From the NCBI GenBank assembly GCA_017548445.1, contig JAFYZZ010000008.1, positions 1 to 32,442 on the forward strand: a DNA stretch of 32,442 bases. The letters run 5' to 3'. A program made the position numbers and the translations under genes. Below the pieces are notes generated by a model that saw only the letters and a list, made by a program, of their open reading frames with translations, searched no databases and was not told the DNA's origin. Below are positions 31,344 through 32,442 of this stretch, in pieces; within the stretch, counting starts at the first letter, position 1, and each line of letters starts with the position of its first letter. The DNA comes from Bacteroidales bacterium (lineage in GTDB: Bacteria > Bacteroidota > Bacteroidia > Bacteroidales > UBA932).

Positions 31344-32216
31344 GTGAAACACGGTATCCTCTTTTTGCTTTGTGCGTGGCTTTGTGCGGGAATCCCCCTG
31401 GCGGCGCAGGAGCCTGATTCGACGCAGGAGAACCCGCGCAAGGTGGCCGATGCCATCATCAAGGAGGCGGGACGGCACCTGGGCAAGCCTTACCTGTACG
31501 GCGGCAATGGCCCGCAGAGTTTCGACTGCACGGGATTTACCTGCTACGTGTTCAACAAGTTCGGCTACAAGCTGTCCAGGACGTCGGCCGACCAGGCACA
31601 CGACGGCAGGGAGGTCAAGGGGGGCTACGACAAGCTTCAGAAAGGGGATATCATCATCTTCGGCGGCCGCAACAACAAGAAGACCCCCGGGCACGTGGGC
31701 ATCTTCATCGCGGCGGACAGCCTCGCGCAGAGTTTCACCTTCATCCACGCCTGCAACTCGGGCGTGACCATATCGCATATCGACGAACCTTACTACGCCC
31801 AGCGCTTCATCGGGGTGCGGAGGATCCTTCCGGACTTCCCGCCGGAGGAGAAGGCGCGCAAGGCGCATTTCAACCTGAAGGAACTGATCGGCGACCGCAC
31901 CGGCGCGGCCCGGGACTCCGTGCTCAACGCCGTGCAGGAGCGTTCGCTGGTGCTGTTCCCGGACGGCAGCTGGGCCTTCGTGGGTGAAGACGGCAAGTAT
32001 TCCGCGCCGCCGGGCGACAAGGATTTCGTCCTCAACGCCGACGGCACCTGGCGCTTCGAAGAGGCCTCTTCGGCCGAATTCTATACGGTCAAGGCGGGCG
32101 ACACGCTGCCCAAGATCGCCCGGAAATTCGGGGTTTCGCTGGAGGCGCTCCGGGAGATGAACGGCCTCACGGCCAAGTCCGTCATCCGCCTCGGCGACCG
32201 GTTGAGGGTGCAGTAA
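31344..32216 (+). CDS. NlpC/P60 cell-wall endopeptidase with LysM domain
   Basis: A 290-residue secreted protein. The signal peptide ends near 'GIPLAAQ'. The NlpC/P60 domain spans about 35-155 with Cys62 ('FDCTGFTCYVF'), His117 ('PGHVGIF') and His135 ('FIHACNSG') as the catalytic triad. A short linker holds two 'PDGSW/ADGTW' repeats, then a C-terminal LysM domain (about 245-289, 'YTVKAGDTLPKIARKFGVSL') binds glycan strands. By family it cuts peptide stems of peptidoglycan, usually near the DAP residue. The start is GTG at 31344; no ATG fits the signal peptide. The 97 bp gap before it contains a CTCGGG/CCCGAG hairpin. Confidence 0.92.
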   Translation: MKHGILFLLCAWLCAGIPLAAQEPDSTQENPRKVADAIIKEAGRHLGKPYLYGGNGPQSFDCTGFTCYVFNKFGYKLSRTSADQAHDGREVKGGYDKLQKGDIIIFGGRNNKKTPGHVGIFIAADSLAQSFTFIHACNSGVTISHIDEPYYAQRFIGVRRILPDFPPEEKARKAHFNLKELIGDRTGAARDSVLNAVQERSLVLFPDGSWAFVGEDGKYSAPPGDKDFVLNADGTWRFEEASSAEFYTVKAGDTLPKIARKFGVSLEALREMNGLTAKSVIRLGDRLRVQ

Positions 32217-32219
32217 CCC

Positions 32220-32442
32220 TTATTCTCCTACGACGCCCAGCGTGGCAACGGAGATGCGCACCTGCGGCCCGCAGACGCGCCGCAAGGCGTCGTGGCAGGC
32301 CGCCAGGGTGGCGCCGGTGGTGAAGACGTCATCAAGAAGCAGGATATGCCGGACGGAGAAAAGGCGCCGGTCCGCTTTGAGGAACAGACGGCGCGCAGGT
32401 TCGAAGGCGCCCGCCACGTTCGCGGCCCGCTCGGCCCGGCCC
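32220..32442 (-). CDS. ComF-family phosphoribosyltransferase, C-terminal part (5' end outside window)
   Basis: The frame stays open to the window end, so the N-terminus (with the zinc-finger part) is missing. Seen: 'RAERAANVAGAFEP', the usual R-x-N-V-x-G-A-F lead-in, and the PRPP-binding motif 'HILLLDDVFTTGATLAAC'. ComF homologues are tied to DNA uptake in naturally transformable bacteria, and in Bacteroidota they are often called amidophosphoribosyltransferase-like; the biochemical role is unsettled. It converges on the NlpC/P60 gene with 3 bp between the stop codons. Confidence 0.88.
   Translation of the reverse strand, partial: GRAERAANVAGAFEPARRLFLKADRRLFSVRHILLLDDVFTTGATLAACHDALRRVCGPQVRISVATLGVVGE

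Overview
The window looks like a contig from an uncultured, GC-rich member of the Bacteroidales. Seen directly: several promoters fit the Bacteroidota pattern (TTTG, about 19 nt, then TAnnTTTG), Shine-Dalgarno sites are almost absent, and there are many SPII lipoproteins, a BACON-domain protein, a fimbrillin-like protein with a small partner peptide, and DUF4230, DUF3784 and DUF6512 families. A gut or rumen source is inference.

Region 1 (1-1800) holds the end of an outer-membrane beta-barrel protein and a PstS-like substrate-binding lipoprotein. Region 2 (1836-13925) is a tightly packed, largely overlapping run: aspS, murB, murA, a bifunctional aspartokinase/homoserine dehydrogenase, then dapE-like, dapB, dapA, dapD, dapF and a PLP aminotransferase. 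Together these cover aspartate to meso-diaminopimelate by the succinylase route, apart from aspartate-semialdehyde dehydrogenase, next to two early peptidoglycan enzymes. The common theme is wall precursor and lysine supply. dapF (twice) and the aminotransferase (once) carry in-frame palindromic inserts of roughly 115-150 bp, the most unusual structure in the window.

Region 3 (13966-17936) is a four-gene operon: a dynamin-like GTPase, a DUF697-type membrane protein and two different DUF4230 proteins. It looks like an uncharacterised membrane-associated machine. A tRNA-Val(GAC) and a terminator follow.

Region 4 (about 18.1-22.6 kb) is visibly more AT-rich and accessory: a DUF3784 protein, a BACON lipoprotein with a degenerate subtilase-like domain, a short same-frame ORF after its stop, small unknown and lipocalin-like proteins, and on the minus strand a 36-residue peptide plus fimbrillin-like lipoprotein pair. 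The 145 bp between the converging genes at 21375 and 21521 shows nothing I can name.

Region 5 (22.6-32.4 kb) returns to high GC: a Dabb protein, an unknown lipoprotein, a DUF6512 membrane protein, an alpha/beta-hydrolase esterase, a DUF3108 protein, a GH43 glycosidase, a large transglutaminase-like lipoprotein, an iron-type alcohol dehydrogenase, an NlpC/P60-LysM wall hydrolase and the end of a ComF-type phosphoribosyltransferase. No CRISPR array, intact insertion sequence, integrase or rRNA was seen, and no gene-free stretch exceeds 300 bp.
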